Below, in pieces: positions 1-8,038 of a DNA stretch of 64,000 nucleotides. The stretch's first letter is position 1. Every line of letters begins with the position of its first letter. Made by a program: the position numbers and the translations under genes. This stretch comes from Hyphomonas oceanitis SCH89 (GTDB taxonomy: Bacteria > Pseudomonadota > Alphaproteobacteria > Caulobacterales > Hyphomonadaceae), in the NCBI RefSeq assembly GCF_000685295.1, contig NZ_ARYL01000008.1, forward strand, positions 54,453-118,452. Reading direction: 5' to 3'. Under the pieces are notes generated by a model. That model saw only the letters and a program-made list of their open reading frames with translations. It was not told where the DNA came from and ran no database searches.

Positions 1-1
1 C

Positions 2-1120
2 GGCGTGGCGAGCACGGGGGATGCGTTCAACCTTTTCGTCTTCCTTGAAGTCAGCTCAATCTCGACTTACGTGCTTGTGGCGCTGGGCGCCTCGCGCGAC
101 CGCCGCGCTCTTCATGCGGCCTTCAACTACCTGATCATGGGTACGATTGGCGCGACCTTCTTCATCATCGGCGTCGGCTTCCTTTATGCCGCGACCGGCA
201 CGCTCAACATGGTCGATATCGCCTCGAAACTGCCGGCCCTGCAGGGCAGCCGCACAGTGCAGGCAGGCTTTGCTTTCATCGTGGTGGGCCTTGGCCTGAA
301 GGCCGCCATGTGGCCGCTGCACCAGTGGCTGCCGAATGCCTATTCCTACAGCCCCAGCTTCGTCACCATGTTCCTTTCGGCCACGGCGACCAAGGTGGCA
401 CTCTATGCCCTTATTCGTTTCCTCTTCTTCGTATTCAGCCCGACCTTCGCCTTCGAGCATGCTGCCTTTACGGCGCTGCTGATGCCGGTCGGTATTGCGG
501 CCATGGTGGCGTGCAGCTTCCAGGCCGTGTTCCAGACGGACGTGCGCCGCGTGCTGGCCTATTCGTCGGTCGCGCAGGTTGGCTACATGATCCTCGGCAT
601 ATCGGTCGGCACGGCAGCTGGCCTCAGTGCGGGCCTGTTCCATCTCCTGAACCATGCGATGATCAAGGGCGCGCTCTTTATGGCGGTTGCTGGTGTCGTG
701 CTCACCTACAAGGGCACCAATATCCGTGACTTTGCCGGCCTTGGCCGCTCCGCTCCCTGGACGATGACGGCTTTCGCGATTGCTGGCCTCTCGCTCATCG
801 GCGTGCCGTTGACAGCAGGCTTCCAGTCCAAGCTTCAGCTGGGCTACGCTCTCTTCGAGCATGGCTGGTGGTGGGCGGTGATCCTCGTCGTGTTCTCAAG
901 CTTCCTGGCTGTGATTTATGTCGGCCGCATTCTTGAAGCGGTCTTTTTCCAGCCGCCGGTCAATCCGCGCAAGACGCATAAGGAAGCGCCCATCGTGCTG
1001 CTCGTGCCGCTCTGGATACTGGCGCTGGCCAACATCTATTTCGGTATCACGACCGAGATCCCGCTCGGCCTCGCCCGTGATGCAGCTGCGGCGGCCTTCG
1101 GACTGGAGGCGTTCCGATGA
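2..1120 (+). CDS. Mrp/NuoN-type proton-conducting antiporter subunit, 5' partial
   Basis: Integral membrane subunit of a multi-subunit Na+(K+)/H+ antiporter (MrpD/NuoN family), which moves protons through the inner membrane. The reading frame is open from the window edge, so the start lies upstream; about 372 residues are visible. They are almost all hydrophobic helices and include the family signature around residues 100-140: a lysine, then PLHQWLPNAY, then LSATATK, with the lysines used in proton translocation in NuoL/M/N proteins. The stop overlaps the next ATG (ATGA). It belongs to an operon with two more antiporter subunits and one small membrane protein. Mrp versus another complex-I-like complex cannot be decided without the upstream genes. 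Confidence 0.88.
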   Translation, partial: GVASTGDAFNLFVFLEVSSISTYVLVALGASRDRRALHAAFNYLIMGTIGATFFIIGVGFLYAATGTLNMVDIASKLPALQGSRTVQAGFAFIVVGLGLKAAMWPLHQWLPNAYSYSPSFVTMFLSATATKVALYALIRFLFFVFSPTFAFEHAAFTALLMPVGIAAMVACSFQAVFQTDVRRVLAYSSVAQVGYMILGISVGTAAGLSAGLFHLLNHAMIKGALFMAVAGVVLTYKGTNIRDFAGLGRSAPWTMTAFAIAGLSLIGVPLTAGFQSKLQLGYALFEHGWWWAVILVVFSSFLAVIYVGRILEAVFFQPPVNPRKTHKEAPIVLLVPLWILALANIYFGITTEIPLGLARDAAAAAFGLEAFR

Positions 1121-2625
1121 GCCCTGACATGCTGATCCTTGCTGCCCTTTGCCTTCCGCTGCTGATTGCTGCGGGCATTGCCGCCGCTGGGCGTTTCCCG
1201 AACGTGCGCGAGGGTGTGACCCTTATCGGCTCCGTGATCCTGCTGGGCGTGGTGATCGCGCTGGCCGTGGCCGTGTCGAATGGCGAGACGCCGTATCTTG
1301 ATCTCGGTGCGGCGGCGCCGGGCCTGTCCTTCACGTTCAAGCTCGAACCGCTCGGCGCGCTCTTTGCGCTGGTCGCGAGCGGACTCTGGATCGTCAACTC
1401 GTTCTATTCGATCGGCTACATGCGCGGGAACCGCGAACGCAACCAGACGCGCTTCTACATCTGCTTTGCCTTCGCCATTTTCGGTGCGCTGGGCGTGGCA
1501 ATGTCGGGCAACCTGTTCACGCTGTTCGTTTTCTATGAAGTACTGACGCTGTCGACGTATCCGCTGGTCGCGCACAAGGGCGATGCAGCGGCCAAGCGCG
1601 GCGGACGCATATACTTGCTGACGCTGCTCGGCACATCCATCGGCCTGTTCCTCACCGCCGTGATGTGGACATGGACGCTCGCCGGTCAGAACCTCGACTT
1701 CGTGCAAGGCGGCCTGCTGGCGGGCCTGAACATCAGCCCGGCCGTTTCGACGGCGCTGCTCCTGCTCTTTGCTTTCGGTATCGGCAAGGCGGCGCTCATG
1801 CCGGTGCATTTCTGGCTGCCCAACGCCATGGTTGCGCCAACGCCCGTATCGGCGCTGCTGCATGCCGTGGCCGTTGTGAAGGCTGGCGTGTTCACCGTGA
1901 TGAAAGTGTCCATTTTCATCTTCGGCGAAGACCTGCTTCAGGCGACGCCGGGGCGCGAATTCATTCTTGGGGTCGCCTGCTTCACGATGATCGTCGGCTC
2001 GCTTGTCGCGATGACCAAGGACAACCTGAAGGCAAGGCTCGCCTATTCGACGATTGCCCAGCTCGCTTATGTGACGGCCGGAGCGATGATTGCCAACCAG
2101 GCCGGTTTCCTCGGTGGCAGCATCCAGATCGCGGCCCACGCTGCAGGCAAGATGACGCTCTTCATGTGTGCAGGCGCGATTTATGTCGCCACGGGCGCGA
2201 CCAACATTTCCCAGATGCGCGGCCTTGGCCGCCGCATGCCGATGATCTTCATCGCCTTCTTCATCGCCTCGCTTTCGATCATCGGCATTCCGCCAATGGC
2301 TGGCGCCTGGGCGAAGTATGAGCTGATGCAGGGCGCCATCAATAGCGGCGACACCTATGTGCCGTGGATCCTGATCGGTTCTTCGCTGCTGAACATCGCC
2401 TATCTGCTGCCTATCCCGATCCTGGCGCTTATGCCGCCACCGGGCTCGCTTGAGCCGAAGGCGTTCAAGCGGCCCGGCGGTGCGCCTGCGCTGACCGTGG
2501 CGGCGCCGGTCTTCACCGCGGCGCTGTGCATCATCCTCTTCTTCCTCATGGGGCCGCTGGCTGATTTCCTCGCGCCCTCCGTTGGCGGCAGCGCTGCAGC
2601 CATCGTCACAGGAGTCCAGCCATGA
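1117..2625 (+). CDS. Proton-conducting antiporter subunit (NuoL/MrpA-N-like)
   Basis: A 502-residue polytopic membrane protein of the proton-conducting transporter family (Proton_antipo_M domain). The core motif reads GKAALMPVHFWLPNAM, followed by LLHAVAVVKAGVF, which resembles the NuoL/MrpA version (LLHAATMVKAG) more than the MrpD/NuoN version seen in its two neighbours. It therefore probably fills a different place in the complex. It overlaps the upstream gene by ATGA and the downstream small gene by ATGA, so all four genes look translationally coupled. Family assignment is firm; the exact subunit name and transported ion are inferred. Confidence 0.9.
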   Translation: MSPDMLILAALCLPLLIAAGIAAAGRFPNVREGVTLIGSVILLGVVIALAVAVSNGETPYLDLGAAAPGLSFTFKLEPLGALFALVASGLWIVNSFYSIGYMRGNRERNQTRFYICFAFAIFGALGVAMSGNLFTLFVFYEVLTLSTYPLVAHKGDAAAKRGGRIYLLTLLGTSIGLFLTAVMWTWTLAGQNLDFVQGGLLAGLNISPAVSTALLLLFAFGIGKAALMPVHFWLPNAMVAPTPVSALLHAVAVVKAGVFTVMKVSIFIFGEDLLQATPGREFILGVACFTMIVGSLVAMTKDNLKARLAYSTIAQLAYVTAGAMIANQAGFLGGSIQIAAHAAGKMTLFMCAGAIYVATGATNISQMRGLGRRMPMIFIAFFIASLSIIGIPPMAGAWAKYELMQGAINSGDTYVPWILIGSSLLNIAYLLPIPILALMPPPGSLEPKAFKRPGGAPALTVAAPVFTAALCIILFFLMGPLADFLAPSVGGSAAAIVTGVQP

Positions 2626-3059
2626 GCAATGACACGCCTGAAACCCGCGACAAGTCCGGCCGTTTCCTCAGCCGTGCTGCCGAAAAGGCGCACGACCTGC
2701 ACACCGTTTCCGACGAGGGTGTCCACCCGATGGCAAAGATCCTTTTTGGCTGGACCGAAGCCAAGAATATCGGCGCCATCATGTTCTGGGGCCTCGGCAT
2801 TCTCGGCGCGGTCCTGATCGTCGCCGACGTTTTCGTGCACCGGCATGACTATTTCACCTTCGCCAATTCGACCGGTTTCTACGGTCTTTACGGCTTTGCC
2901 TGCTTCGCCTTTGTGGTGCTGATGGGCTGGCCACTGGGCAACCTGTTGCGACGTGGCGAGAATTATTATGGCGATGCTGGCGGCCCGCCCGCCGACGTTG
3001 ACCCGGACAGGCCCCTGCCGTCTGAAAATGCACATCCGACTTATGAGGGAGACGACTGA
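2622..3059 (+). CDS. Small two-helix membrane protein of the antiporter operon
   Basis: A 145-residue protein between two antiporter subunits, overlapping both (ATGA upstream, TGATG downstream). It has a charged N-terminal stretch of about 45 residues, two predicted membrane helices (roughly 47-70 and 86-108) and an acidic, proline-rich tail. I recognise no domain. Its fixed place inside the operon suggests an accessory or assembly subunit of the antiporter complex, by analogy with the small MrpE/F/G subunits, but it does not look like any of these. Confidence 0.8.
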   Translation: MSNDTPETRDKSGRFLSRAAEKAHDLHTVSDEGVHPMAKILFGWTEAKNIGAIMFWGLGILGAVLIVADVFVHRHDYFTFANSTGFYGLYGFACFAFVVLMGWPLGNLLRRGENYYGDAGGPPADVDPDRPLPSENAHPTYEGDD

Positions 3060-4807
3060 TGCCGGCCTTCCTGACCGCCCTGAACCCTGGCTGGCTGCTG
3101 ATCCTTGCAGGCGTTGTGGCCATTTTCCTGCCCATGCGCCGCGCGCGTCAGGGCATTGCCATTGCCGCGCCGCTGATTGGCATCGCGCTCCTGGCCATGG
3201 CCGATCAGAATGTGAACCACCTGACGGCCAGCGTTATGGGCATGGACCTCGTGCTCTACCGCGTCGACGGCCTGAGCTTTGTGTTCGGCCTCGCCTTCCT
3301 GATCGCTGCGCTGCTGAACGCCATCTATGCCTGGCATACAGATGACCGCGTGCAGGATGGCATGGCACTGGCCTATGGGGGCGCGGCGGTTGCGGCGGCC
3401 TTCTGCGGCGACCTGATGACCCTGTTCATCTTCTGGGAGATCACGGCTGTAACCTCAGTCTTCATGGTGCTCGGGGCAGGGACGCGCGCGTCCTATTTCG
3501 CGTCAATGCGCTATCTTGGCGTCCAGATCCTGTCGGGCGTGCTGCTGCTGGCAGGCATCGCCTATGTCTACAAGGATACGGGCGGCATCAGCCTCAAAGT
3601 GTTCGAAAACCTGGCTGAGCCGGGCGCACTGCTCATCTTCATCGCTTTCGGTATCAAGGCGGCTTTCCCCTTCCTGCACAACTGGCTGCAGGATTCCTAT
3701 CCGAAGGCCTCGGTTGTCGGCGCAGTTGTCCTGTCGGCCTTCACGACGAAACTTGCGGTCTATGCCTGTGCGCGCATGTTCCCCGGCCAGGATGCGCTGA
3801 TCTGGATTGGCGCGATCATGACCTGTTTCCCGGTCTTCTTCGCCGTGCTCGAGAACGACCTGCGCAAGGTTCTGGCCTATTCGACGAACAACCAGATCGG
3901 CTTCATGATCTGCGCAATCGGCGTCGGTACACCATTGGCGCTTAATGGCGCCGTGGCCCACGCCTTTGCCGACATCATGTTCAAGGGCCTCCTGTTCATG
4001 TCCATGGGCGCCGTTCTTTACCGGACAGGCACGACCAAGGCCTCCGAGCTTGGCGGCCTTTACCGCTCCATGCCATGGACGACTGTGTTCTGCCTCGTCG
4101 GCGCCGTGTCGATTTCGGCCATGCCGCTCTTCTCTGCCTTCGTGACCAAATCGATGATCCTCAGCGCCGTGGCGCATGCCGGACTGCCGATCATCTGGCT
4201 GATGCTCATGTTCGCTTCCGCAGGTGTGCTTGAGCACTCGGGCATCAAGATCCCGTACTTTGCCTTCTTCGGGCATGACAGTGGACGCCGGGTGAAAGAG
4301 GCGCCGTTCAACATGTTGCTCGCGATGGGCATGGCGGCGTTCATCTGTATCGCCATCGGCATTCCGGCCATCGTTCCGGGCCTCGGCTATGAGTGGCTCT
4401 ACAACCTGTTGCCATATCGCGAAGAGGCGATGTCGTACCAGCCGTTCACCTTCGAGCATATCCTGACGCAGATGCAGCTGCTCGTGCTCGCCACGTTCGC
4501 CTTTGTCGTGCTCAAGCGCTTCGGCCTCTACCCGCCCGAAAAGCCCGGCACGATCCTCGATACCGACTGGGCCTATCGCAAGGTCGGCTTCGGCATGGCC
4601 AAGTGGCTTGGCACGGTCTGGGGCAAGGTTGGTCCGGCCATGACGGCTGTGTTCTTCGGCATCACGGGACGGGCCTATAACCGGATCGAGGCAGCCTTCA
4701 GCCCACGCGGCGAACTGGCGCGTGGCGGCTTAACGGGTGCGATGGCGATCTGGACGGCAGCATTGCTGGGGCTTGTGCTTCTGCTTGCCTTTGTAACAGT
4801 CGGCTAG
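3059..4807 (+). CDS. Mrp-type Na+/H+ antiporter subunit D-like protein
   Basis: A 582-residue polytopic membrane protein of the MrpD/NuoM/N superfamily and the last gene of the operon. The signature around residues 195-235 reads GIKAAFPFLHNWLQDSYPKAS, then LSAFTTKLAVYACARMF, with the conserved lysines and the histidine of the half channel. An ETTD-like helix (FWEITAVTS) lies near residue 125. The C-terminal part carries extra amphipathic and membrane helices, as in other long MrpD-like subunits. Its start codon overlaps the stop of the preceding gene (TGATG). With the two other large subunits this gives three ion-translocating paralogues in one transcript. Confidence 0.9.
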   Translation: MPAFLTALNPGWLLILAGVVAIFLPMRRARQGIAIAAPLIGIALLAMADQNVNHLTASVMGMDLVLYRVDGLSFVFGLAFLIAALLNAIYAWHTDDRVQDGMALAYGGAAVAAAFCGDLMTLFIFWEITAVTSVFMVLGAGTRASYFASMRYLGVQILSGVLLLAGIAYVYKDTGGISLKVFENLAEPGALLIFIAFGIKAAFPFLHNWLQDSYPKASVVGAVVLSAFTTKLAVYACARMFPGQDALIWIGAIMTCFPVFFAVLENDLRKVLAYSTNNQIGFMICAIGVGTPLALNGAVAHAFADIMFKGLLFMSMGAVLYRTGTTKASELGGLYRSMPWTTVFCLVGAVSISAMPLFSAFVTKSMILSAVAHAGLPIIWLMLMFASAGVLEHSGIKIPYFAFFGHDSGRRVKEAPFNMLLAMGMAAFICIAIGIPAIVPGLGYEWLYNLLPYREEAMSYQPFTFEHILTQMQLLVLATFAFVVLKRFGLYPPEKPGTILDTDWAYRKVGFGMAKWLGTVWGKVGPAMTAVFFGITGRAYNRIEAAFSPRGELARGGLTGAMAIWTAALLGLVLLLAFVTVG

Positions 4808-4865
4808 GTATCTATTGGCATCGCAAGTGCCTGTAGATAAATGCAAAGTTGTCTTTAGCCTGTCA

Positions 4866-4922
4866 GGGCTGCATTTTTAATATTTACTATTAGTGTTCTT
4901 CAGATACGCCAGAATATAGTCT
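4866..4922 (+). promoter_or_regulatory. AT-rich region upstream of mucR
   Basis: The gap before mucR contains a run of A/T (4872-4890, with TTTTTAATATTTACTATTAG) that stands out against the GC-rich flanks. MucR/Ros proteins bind degenerate AT-rich DNA and usually repress their own genes, so this is a candidate autoregulatory site and promoter. No convincing -35/-10 pair can be singled out by eye. Confidence 0.35.
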
Positions 4923-4938
4923 GGCTGGGGAGATGCTG

Positions 4939-5355
4939 ATGACTGATGCTCCAAAGAATACTGCACGGGATAGTGTGGTCATCGAACTTGCGAGCGAGAT
5001 TGTGGCCGCTTTCGTTCGGAACAACTCGGTTTCGGCAGCCGAGCTGCCAGATCTTATCCGAAGCGTCCATGCGTCTCTTTCCGCACTCGGCACAACAGAA
5101 ACCGACCAGAGCCGGCAGAAACCGGCTGTATCGGTGAAGCGCTCGCTCGGTGAGGATTTCCTTGTCTGCCTTGAGGACGGCAAGAAGTTCAAATCGCTGA
5201 AGCGCCACCTGCGGACCAAGTATGACATGTCGCCCGATGAATACCGGGAGAAATGGAACTTGCCACCAGACTATCCGATGGTCGCGCCAGGTTACTCCAA
5301 GCATCGTTCAATGCTGGCTAAAAAGATGGGCCTCGGAAAAGGCGAGAAAGCCTAG
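4939..5355 (+). CDS. mucR: MucR/Ros-family transcriptional regulator
   Basis: A 138-residue global regulator of the MucR/Ros family, which represses surface, exopolysaccharide and cell-cycle genes in alphaproteobacteria. The N-terminal helical part is followed by the family core LEDGKKFKSLKRHL...YDMSPDEYREKWNLPPDYPMVAPGYS. In Ros the zinc ligands are C-x2-C and H-x4-H. Here only the first Cys (residue 77) and first His (residue 90) remain; the second Cys is Asp and the second His is Lys. The GGGGAG ribosome binding site at 4927-4932 touches an upstream in-frame ATG (4933) but is well spaced for 4939, which decides the start. Confidence 0.92.
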   Translation: MTDAPKNTARDSVVIELASEIVAAFVRNNSVSAAELPDLIRSVHASLSALGTTETDQSRQKPAVSVKRSLGEDFLVCLEDGKKFKSLKRHLRTKYDMSPDEYREKWNLPPDYPMVAPGYSKHRSMLAKKMGLGKGEKA

Positions 5356-5432
5356 TTGTTGATCGCGAATACTGTTCGTTACGATACCGCAACGAAATAA
5401 ATTTGTAAGACTGGTTAACAAATCCTGTAGTT

Positions 5433-5492
5433 GACTCTTGATCTGCGACTCCACTCGCGCGATAGGTGATTCTGTCGAATCACCTTGGGGGT
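5433..5492 (+). promoter_or_regulatory. Four GANTC sites and a hairpin before the PAS gene
   Basis: Four GANTC sites lie within 49 bases: 5433, 5447, 5468 and 5477. The last two form the inner part of a perfect hairpin (GGTGATTC, loop TGTC, GAATCACC; 5465-5484) that ends directly before the ribosome binding site TTGGGGGTGG. GANTC is the CcrM methylation site, and GcrA activates promoters containing it in Caulobacterales. The cluster suggests methylation-dependent, cell-cycle-controlled expression of the next gene. The hairpin may also influence translation. Both are inferences from sequence. Confidence 0.5.
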
Positions 5493-5500
5493 GGCCCACG

Positions 5501-5992
5501 ATGCCTAAAAAACCAGTATTCCAGGGCGTAACCATCGCCCAGCAAGCCTTGATAGATTACTGGAAGCAGCTGCGCGATGATGCCGGTTGCGTCCGGCGCG
5601 AGGCGATTGATCCCGGCGCGCTTCGCAGCATGCTAGCCAGTATTTCCATCGTCCAGTTTGACGAGTCCGGTGATGGACGGTTCCGGATCGCCGGTTCCCG
5701 TCTGCGGGACATTTTCGGCATGGAGGCGCGGGGTCGTCGGGTTGCCGATGTCATCGGCGAGCATGGCGATGCTTTCGCCCTCGGTCTGTCTGTCGCACTT
5801 GAACGGCGTGCGCCTGTTGGCGGTGTTATCGAGCAGTCCAACGGGATGCATGCGTGGCTGCGTTTGCCGCTCTTGGATTCCAACGGCGAGCTGACCATGG
5901 TGCTTTGCCATGACGAGATGTTGCCCAGCCGCCGCCTGATCCTGCCAAATAAGGACTCTGTCCACACTTCTTCCCCGCGCGCGGCCGCCTGA
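5501..5992 (+). CDS. PAS-domain protein (PAS_5 type)
   Basis: A 163-residue protein consisting of a single PAS-like domain of the PAS_5 family, common and multicopy in alphaproteobacteria. Family hallmarks are the early YWKQLR, a segment corresponding to R-x-x-IDPxAL (REAIDPGALRSMLAS), the FRIAGSRLRDIFG strand-helix and a C-terminal strand LRLPLLDSNGELTMVL. No enzymatic output domain is present, so it may act as a small sensor or protein-interaction module. ATG 5501 is chosen over an upstream TTG (5438) because of the G-rich ribosome binding site at 5485-5492. The cluster of GANTC sites just upstream suggests cell-cycle regulation. Confidence 0.82.
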   Translation: MPKKPVFQGVTIAQQALIDYWKQLRDDAGCVRREAIDPGALRSMLASISIVQFDESGDGRFRIAGSRLRDIFGMEARGRRVADVIGEHGDAFALGLSVALERRAPVGGVIEQSNGMHAWLRLPLLDSNGELTMVLCHDEMLPSRRLILPNKDSVHTSSPRAAA

Positions 5993-6093
5993 ATCGCCTG
6001 CATTGCCTGATGTCGTCTTGATGACATAGGAAAGTTATCCTACACCTTCCGGAGCCGGGTAGTCTTCTGCCTGCCAACCAGAAGGAGACAGTG

Positions 6094-6459
6094 ATGGCGA
6101 AATTCGATCCACAGAAAGACGAGGACCGCGCCTACCTGGCGGCGGCACTGACGGCCTTTGCGCTTGGCCTGAAGCTGGAGGCGGTGCTCTCGTCGGAGCG
6201 GGGCAGACCGATAGAAGCGCGCGCCAGGCATATCGCGATGTATCTCACGCACGTGGCGCTGGGCATGAGCCTCGCCCGGGTGGCGCGTGCCTTTGACCGC
6301 GACCGCTCAACCGTCGCCTATGCTTGCCACCTTGTGGAGGACAAGCGCGATGATGCGGATTTCGATGACTGGCTCGATCAGCTTTCGCTGGGCCTGTCGA
6401 GCGTTGTTCTACTGGGCATTGCGCCGCAACAGGCCTGTTCCGCTTCGCTCAGGCGGTGA
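6094..6459 (+). CDS. Stand-alone DnaA domain IV (Bac_DnaA_C) protein
   Basis: A 121-residue protein that is essentially only the DNA-binding domain IV of the replication initiator DnaA. It shows the signature basic loop and helix-turn-helix: RARHIAMYL, then LARVARAFDRDRSTVAYAC, corresponding to AR-x-x-AMYL and DHSTV of DnaA. The usual DHSTV is DRSTV here, so the key His is Arg. There is no AAA+ domain. Such proteins could compete with DnaA for DnaA boxes or act as transcription factors. ATG 6094 follows AGAAGGAG at 6080-6087, which favours it over the GTG at 6091. The last 11 bases overlap the 3' end of sufE on the other strand. Confidence 0.85.
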   Translation: MAKFDPQKDEDRAYLAAALTAFALGLKLEAVLSSERGRPIEARARHIAMYLTHVALGMSLARVARAFDRDRSTVAYACHLVEDKRDDADFDDWLDQLSLGLSSVVLLGIAPQQACSASLRR

Positions 6460-6868
6460 GGGCCGCATGGGCGTCGTTGCGAATGCGCTCCAGCATGGAG
6501 GCGAGGCCGTTGGAGCGCTGGGCTGTCAGCGCGCCCGATACGCCGATCTCGTCGAGCAGGGCCTTGGCATCAAACGCCGCGGCCTCGGCAGGTTTGGCGC
6601 CGGAATAGAGTCTTATGAGCAGTGCGATCAGGCCGGAGACGATCATCGCATCGGATTCGGCCCGCACGATCAGCTGGCCATCTTCCATATGGGTGACCAT
6701 CCAGACCTGCGAAGCGCACCCCCGCACAATCGTCTTTTCTGATTTTTCGTCAGGTGCGAGCGCCGGGTTGGCCTTGCCGAGATCGATAATGTGGGCGTAG
6801 CGCGCCTCCCAGTCTTCCAGCCAGGAAAACTCTTCGCGTATCTCTGCGGCAGCCGATTCAATGCTCAT
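6449..6868 (-). CDS. sufE: SufE-family cysteine-desulfuration protein
   Basis: SufE accepts persulfide sulfur from the cysteine desulfurase SufS and feeds Fe-S cluster assembly. The protein has the family fold markers: an N-terminal helix EIREEFSWLEDWEARYAHIIDLG, then the active-site loop KTIVRGCASQVW with the acceptor cysteine at residue 51 from the chosen start, the same number as in E. coli SufE. The start at 6868 (MSIES) gives a normal 139-residue length; upstream in-frame ATGs (6883, 6925) would add residues without homology. There are no suf genes next to it, so it stands apart from the main operon. Confidence 0.9.
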   Translation of the reverse strand: MSIESAAAEIREEFSWLEDWEARYAHIIDLGKANPALAPDEKSEKTIVRGCASQVWMVTHMEDGQLIVRAESDAMIVSGLIALLIRLYSGAKPAEAAAFDAKALLDEIGVSGALTAQRSNGLASMLERIRNDAHAALTA

Positions 6869-6897
6869 GTGCGTGAAATGGGGCATCGCGCGGCAAA

Positions 6898-6932
6898 TGA
6901 AACCCCCCGGCGCCATGATGGCCACCGGGGGT
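6898..6932 (-). terminator. Intrinsic terminator of the secreted-protein gene
   Basis: On the minus strand an ACCCCCGG/CCGGGGGT-type stem (arms 6925-6932 and 6902-6910, one bulged base) is followed by TTTCATTT. It lies 27 bases past the stop of the gene at 6959-7936 and fits an intrinsic terminator with an imperfect U-tract. Confidence 0.55.
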
Positions 6933-6958
6933 CTGGTATTCTTGAGGGGTGTTCGGGC

Positions 6959-7936
6959 CTACTGGTAGACGCCGCCGATGCACTTGCCAACATCCGACAG
7001 GGCATGCTCGCCGATGCAGAACGGCACTTCATATTGCTGGTTCGCTGCGGCCACACATTGCTGAAGGTTCAGGTTTGCCATGTTGAGGCAACCCTTGGTC
7101 TCACGCTCTGCCATGGCTGAGTTGATCTGGCTTGAATTCGTCTCGGTGCTGGCACCTAGTACGCGATAGGCCGCCAGCGTGGCGATCTGGTCAGCAACAG
7201 GTTCCTTGCCGAACTTTACGCGCTTGCGGTTGCCGGTCAGGCCGGATGTGACAGCGGCCGGGAACTTGATGGCGCTGGCTGCGCCGGACACGTTATCCCA
7301 CAGTGAAGGTGCGCCCGTGCTGCCAGCCTGAACGAGAACAGAGTCGAAGCTTGTGTCGTTCATGGCGGTCACGAGGCCCAGCTTGGCAGGAATGCCGGCC
7401 GACTGGCTCAGGTTCAGGCCGCGGGCCTTGGCGCCCGAATTACCGATCTTTGCCTTGGCCCAGCCAGAAGCCTGTAGGGAATAGGCTTGCTCCTTGACGT
7501 AAGCGGCCGCGCTGTTGAGGCGGCGGCTATCAGCTTCCGTAGCGGCCAGCGCAGAGCTGACGGCCGTGTCGCCGCCGCTGAGTGTGCGGGCATAACGCAC
7601 GTCGTTACGCATGCCGCTTTCCAGCGCGTCACGTCCGTAGAAGCTTTCAATGTCGTGCACGGCGGCACGGTATTCCGGGTTTTGCGAAGCGATCAGCGCG
7701 GAATACGCGATCCAGCCTTTCGACAGCTGGTCGGGATTATGACCGCCCAGCGAAGTAAGGGCATGGTCGATGTCCCCAGCTGAAGACAGTGGTTTGTCTT
7801 TCACGTCTGTGACGTCCGACTGGTACGTGGCATAGACTGCGGCTGTATCCGAAATCGGATCGGTTGCCTGCGCACTTGCGCCTGCTGCCAGTCCCAATCC
7901 GACAAATGCCGCCCCGATCATTCTGATGGTTTTCAT
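6959..7936 (-). CDS. Secreted protein of unknown function
   Basis: A 325-residue protein with a clear Sec signal peptide (MKTIRMIGAAFVGLGLAAGASA, cleavage near residue 22). The mature part is polar, mostly helical in appearance, and ends in a region with four cysteines (CLNMANLNLQQC, then PFCIGEH, then GKC) that could form two disulfides in the periplasm. I recognise no domain. It is monocistronic, followed by a terminator, and is divergent from the histidine kinase at 8039; the roughly 100-bp gap must hold both promoters. Confidence 0.75.
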   Translation of the reverse strand: MKTIRMIGAAFVGLGLAAGASAQATDPISDTAAVYATYQSDVTDVKDKPLSSAGDIDHALTSLGGHNPDQLSKGWIAYSALIASQNPEYRAAVHDIESFYGRDALESGMRNDVRYARTLSGGDTAVSSALAATEADSRRLNSAAAYVKEQAYSLQASGWAKAKIGNSGAKARGLNLSQSAGIPAKLGLVTAMNDTSFDSVLVQAGSTGAPSLWDNVSGAASAIKFPAAVTSGLTGNRKRVKFGKEPVADQIATLAAYRVLGASTETNSSQINSAMAERETKGCLNMANLNLQQCVAAANQQYEVPFCIGEHALSDVGKCIGGVYQ

Positions 7937-8038
7937 GGTCTCAACTCTCCCTCACGCGATACGCGATAGTCTTGCCCCATCTTCCCCACCGGGGGAACCT
8001 CACCTTGCCTGTCGAAAGCATTACAAATACAGCAAGGG

